Part shown: positions 21,504-22,867 of the stretch, piece by piece
How positions within the stretch are numbered: position 1 is the first letter of the stretch
Layout of the letters: each line of letters starts with the position of its first letter
Assembly: GCA_900543455.1 (NCBI GenBank)
Contig: UQRR01000028.1
Coordinates: 1 to 22,867, forward strand
DNA: 22,867 bases
Direction of reading: 5' to 3'
DNA from: an uncultured Dialister sp.
Lineage (GTDB): Bacteria > Bacillota > Negativicutes > Veillonellales > Dialisteraceae
The notes under the pieces: generated by a model
Told to the model about the DNA's origin: nothing
The model's input: the letters and a program-made list of their open reading frames with translations, nothing else
Databases searched by the model: none
Made by a program: the position numbers and the translations under genes

Positions 21504-21568
21504 TGTTTCCTCCTAAAAAAAGACTGATACTTTATGCGTCGGCGACTTCGAATGAAGACGCTTTATAT

Positions 21569-22336
21569 TTAATCTTTGATGGCAGGAAGATTTCTGCCAT
21601 TGAAGATCTCATACATTTCCTGCTTCAGCAGGCGGCGGATGCGTTTCCCTTCCTTGCGATCCAGCTCTGCCTCTTTCATATCGAAGAGGTAGTTATCCAG
21701 ATTAAAATCATGGATCAGCATCTTCGTGTGGAAAATATTTTCCTGATATACATTGACGTCCACCATGTCGTACTTATAGCGCAGCTTCGGTGCCATGTAG
21801 TTCTGGATGGAATTGATACGGTGGTCGATGAAGATCTTCTTGCCCTGCACGTCACGCGTAAAGCCGCGCACGCGGTAGTCAGTGATGACGATGTCTGCAT
21901 CGAAGGACTGAAGGAGAAAATTCAGCGCATTCAGGGGCGAGATCTTCCCGCAGGTCGATACATCGATGTCTGCACGGAAGGTACAGATGCCATCCTGCGG
22001 ATGCATTTCCGGATACGTATGGACAGTGATATGGCTCTTGTCCAGATGGCACACCACATCCTGCTTCTCGACTTCTTCCTCTGCGATCAGCATCGTGACG
22101 GATGCGCCCTGCGGGTCATAGTCCTGTGAAGCGATGTTTAGCACATGGGCTCCGATCATCTCGGCGACCTTCACGAGGATCTGGGTCAGGCGCTCGGCAC
22201 TGTAGACCTCGTCAATGTAAGCGATGTATTTTTTTCTTTCTGTTTCTGTACTGGCATAGCAGATGTCGTACATGTTGAAGCTGAGTGTCTTGGTCAAATT
22301 GTTGAAACCCAGCAGCTTGAGCTTACCCCGTTTCAT
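21569..22336 (-). CDS. speD: S-adenosylmethionine decarboxylase proenzyme
   Basis: Makes decarboxylated SAM, the aminopropyl donor for spermidine. At 255 residues and with LLGFNNLTKTLSFNMYDICY near the start it matches the long, E. coli-type SpeD rather than the 120-130-residue Bacillus form. Seen: HLDKSHITVHTYPE, where self-cleavage before Ser101 creates the pyruvoyl group, FRADIDVSTCG, and VDVNVYQENIFHTKML. The ATG at 22336 fits the family N-terminus; an in-frame GTG at 22351 would add five residues, and the G-rich GGGGGTGG could serve the ATG at a long spacing. No speE is nearby; the decarboxylase at 9090-10895 could supply the putrescine. Confidence 0.94.
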   Translation of the reverse strand: MKRGKLKLLGFNNLTKTLSFNMYDICYASTETERKKYIAYIDEVYSAERLTQILVKVAEMIGAHVLNIASQDYDPQGASVTMLIAEEEVEKQDVVCHLDKSHITVHTYPEMHPQDGICTFRADIDVSTCGKISPLNALNFLLQSFDADIVITDYRVRGFTRDVQGKKIFIDHRINSIQNYMAPKLRYKYDMVDVNVYQENIFHTKMLIHDFNLDNYLFDMKEAELDRKEGKRIRRLLKQEMYEIFNGRNLPAIKD

Positions 22337-22387
22337 GAAGTAAACTGCCACCCCCGTTCTTTTCCTCTATGGATTGGAACTTTTTCC

Positions 22388-22396
22388 ATTATAACA
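22388..22396 (-). promoter_or_regulatory. Candidate speD promoter (extended -10)
   Basis: TGTTATAAT on the minus strand joins a TGn extension to a perfect TATAAT, about 52 bases before the ATG. No clear -35. Confidence 0.55.
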
Positions 22397-22507
22397 TAGA
22401 GCCTTATTGAATGAAACTGCTTAAAATCGAGTATACTATTTCTGTATAGGTAGATACATTATGTATGAGTTTTGGGAAATAAAAGTCAATGGTTTACATG
22501 GCAAGCA

Positions 22508-22745
22508 CAGATGAGTAGCTAGGGATTGGGGATTGGGGATTAGTGGCGCAAAGTGACTAGTGACTGGTAGCTAGGGATTAGTGGCTAGGGATTAGGTTTA
22601 CGATACGAGTAAACCGATAGTTTCAAACCTCCGCGGCGCTTTTGATTTTTATGCGCCGCACCACCCCCGCTGAACCCTTTGAACCTATAGAACCTGCTCC
22701 CCCCTCTTTTGCAAACAATCAAAGGACGCCCCGAGGGGTGTGCCC
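22508..22745 (-). repeat. Composite repeat mosaic, last copy
   Basis: GTAGCTA, GGGATTG, GGGATTA, GTGACTA and GTGACTG heptads (about 22512-22592), the TTTACGATACGAGTAAACCG module, CCTCCGCGGCGCTTTTG...ATGCGCCGCACCACC, three nonamers (CTGAACCCT type, 22670-22696), and a CAAAGGACGCCCCGAGGGG end. No gene is seen from 22352 to the window end. Confidence 0.82.
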
Positions 22746-22763
22746 TGAACCCTATTTCCCTAG

Positions 22764-22867
22764 GGAAACGCTGATTAAATCGTAGAGTCTGATTTTACAA
22801 GAATTTTTATACATAGCTTCGTCATAACCTTCCTTAAATAGCTCGCTATTCGCGTCAGGTTATTCCT
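22764..22867 (+). mobile_element. MITE-like element, copy 5, cut by window end
   Basis: GGAAACGCTGATTAAATCG and the first two thirds of the element are present, preceded by CTAG. The right end and second flank lie outside the window. Confidence 0.85.

Noticed and set aside
20271..21527. Long open frame antisense to malic enzyme
   Set aside because: The minus strand encodes a complete malic enzyme with all catalytic residues; the opposite frame starts inside its terminator and resembles nothing.
21504..21568. Terminator between speD and malic enzyme
   Set aside because: GCGTC/GACGC can pair weakly but the U-tract follows too far away and overlaps the malic enzyme ribosome-site region; left unannotated.

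Overview
This looks like a piece of a bacterial chromosome from an anaerobic, diderm Firmicute of the Negativicutes/Veillonellaceae type (Dialister, Megasphaera or a relative). That placement is an inference from overall gene similarity: Gram-positive-style AGGAGG ribosome binding sites, a tryptophan T-box, a TPP riboswitch, ScpA, and malate/fumarate fermentation enzymes next to polyamine genes. I cannot confirm the genus. The window carries 18 protein genes, almost all housekeeping. They are separated by unusually long, repeat-filled intergenic spaces.

Layout. 1-230: no gene recognised, two back-to-back intrinsic terminators. 447-1454 (-): Zn-type UroD/MtaA-family methyltransferase-like protein. 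1672-2812 (-): two-gene operon of a ComEC-like metallo-beta-lactamase lipoprotein and a DUF3006 protein. 3052-4954 (-): acpS overlapping a fused NAD(P)HX epimerase/dehydratase. 5318-5665 (-): rpsT with a TTG start and a long C-terminal tail. 6300-7253 (-): lactate/malate dehydrogenase. 7667-8362 (-): scpA, possibly starting at ATC. 9090-10895 (+): Orn/Lys/Arg decarboxylase without the N-terminal wing domain. 11074-13568 (+): promoter, T-box leader, trpE and trpG. 14093-15537 (-): TPP riboswitch and thiC. 15659-16117 (-): zinc-ribbon membrane protein. 16432-17817 (-): fumC. 18239-18979 (-): sirtuin. 19472-20035 (+): HD-domain protein. 20289-22336 (-): speD followed by malic enzyme.

How the genes fit together. 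Malic enzyme, fumarase and the dehydrogenase with an Arg at the malate-type specificity position form a C4-dicarboxylate set, though the three are not in one operon. The decarboxylase (putrescine/cadaverine) and SpeD (decarboxylated SAM) are two arms of polyamine synthesis. trpEG and thiC are each under RNA control by the end product or its tRNA.

The most unusual content is between the genes. By hand tally roughly 3.9 kb (about 17%) is repeats of two kinds. The first is a composite, bidirectional mosaic element built from arrays of three unrelated motifs, all with exactly 7-bp periodicity (GTGACTR/GGGATTA, AATTAGG/AATGAGG, GGTTCAR), joined by conserved spacers and small hairpins. The second is a 159-bp near-palindromic MITE-like element, present five times (one cut by the window end), with 4-bp target duplications such as CTAG, TTAA and TTAT. 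The stop codons of at least six genes lie inside heptad arrays, and the decarboxylase stop lies inside the MITE. The genes with clear intrinsic terminators are mostly the ones whose ends the arrays do not touch. One MITE sits between a likely promoter and fumC, so it would be transcribed into the fumC leader.
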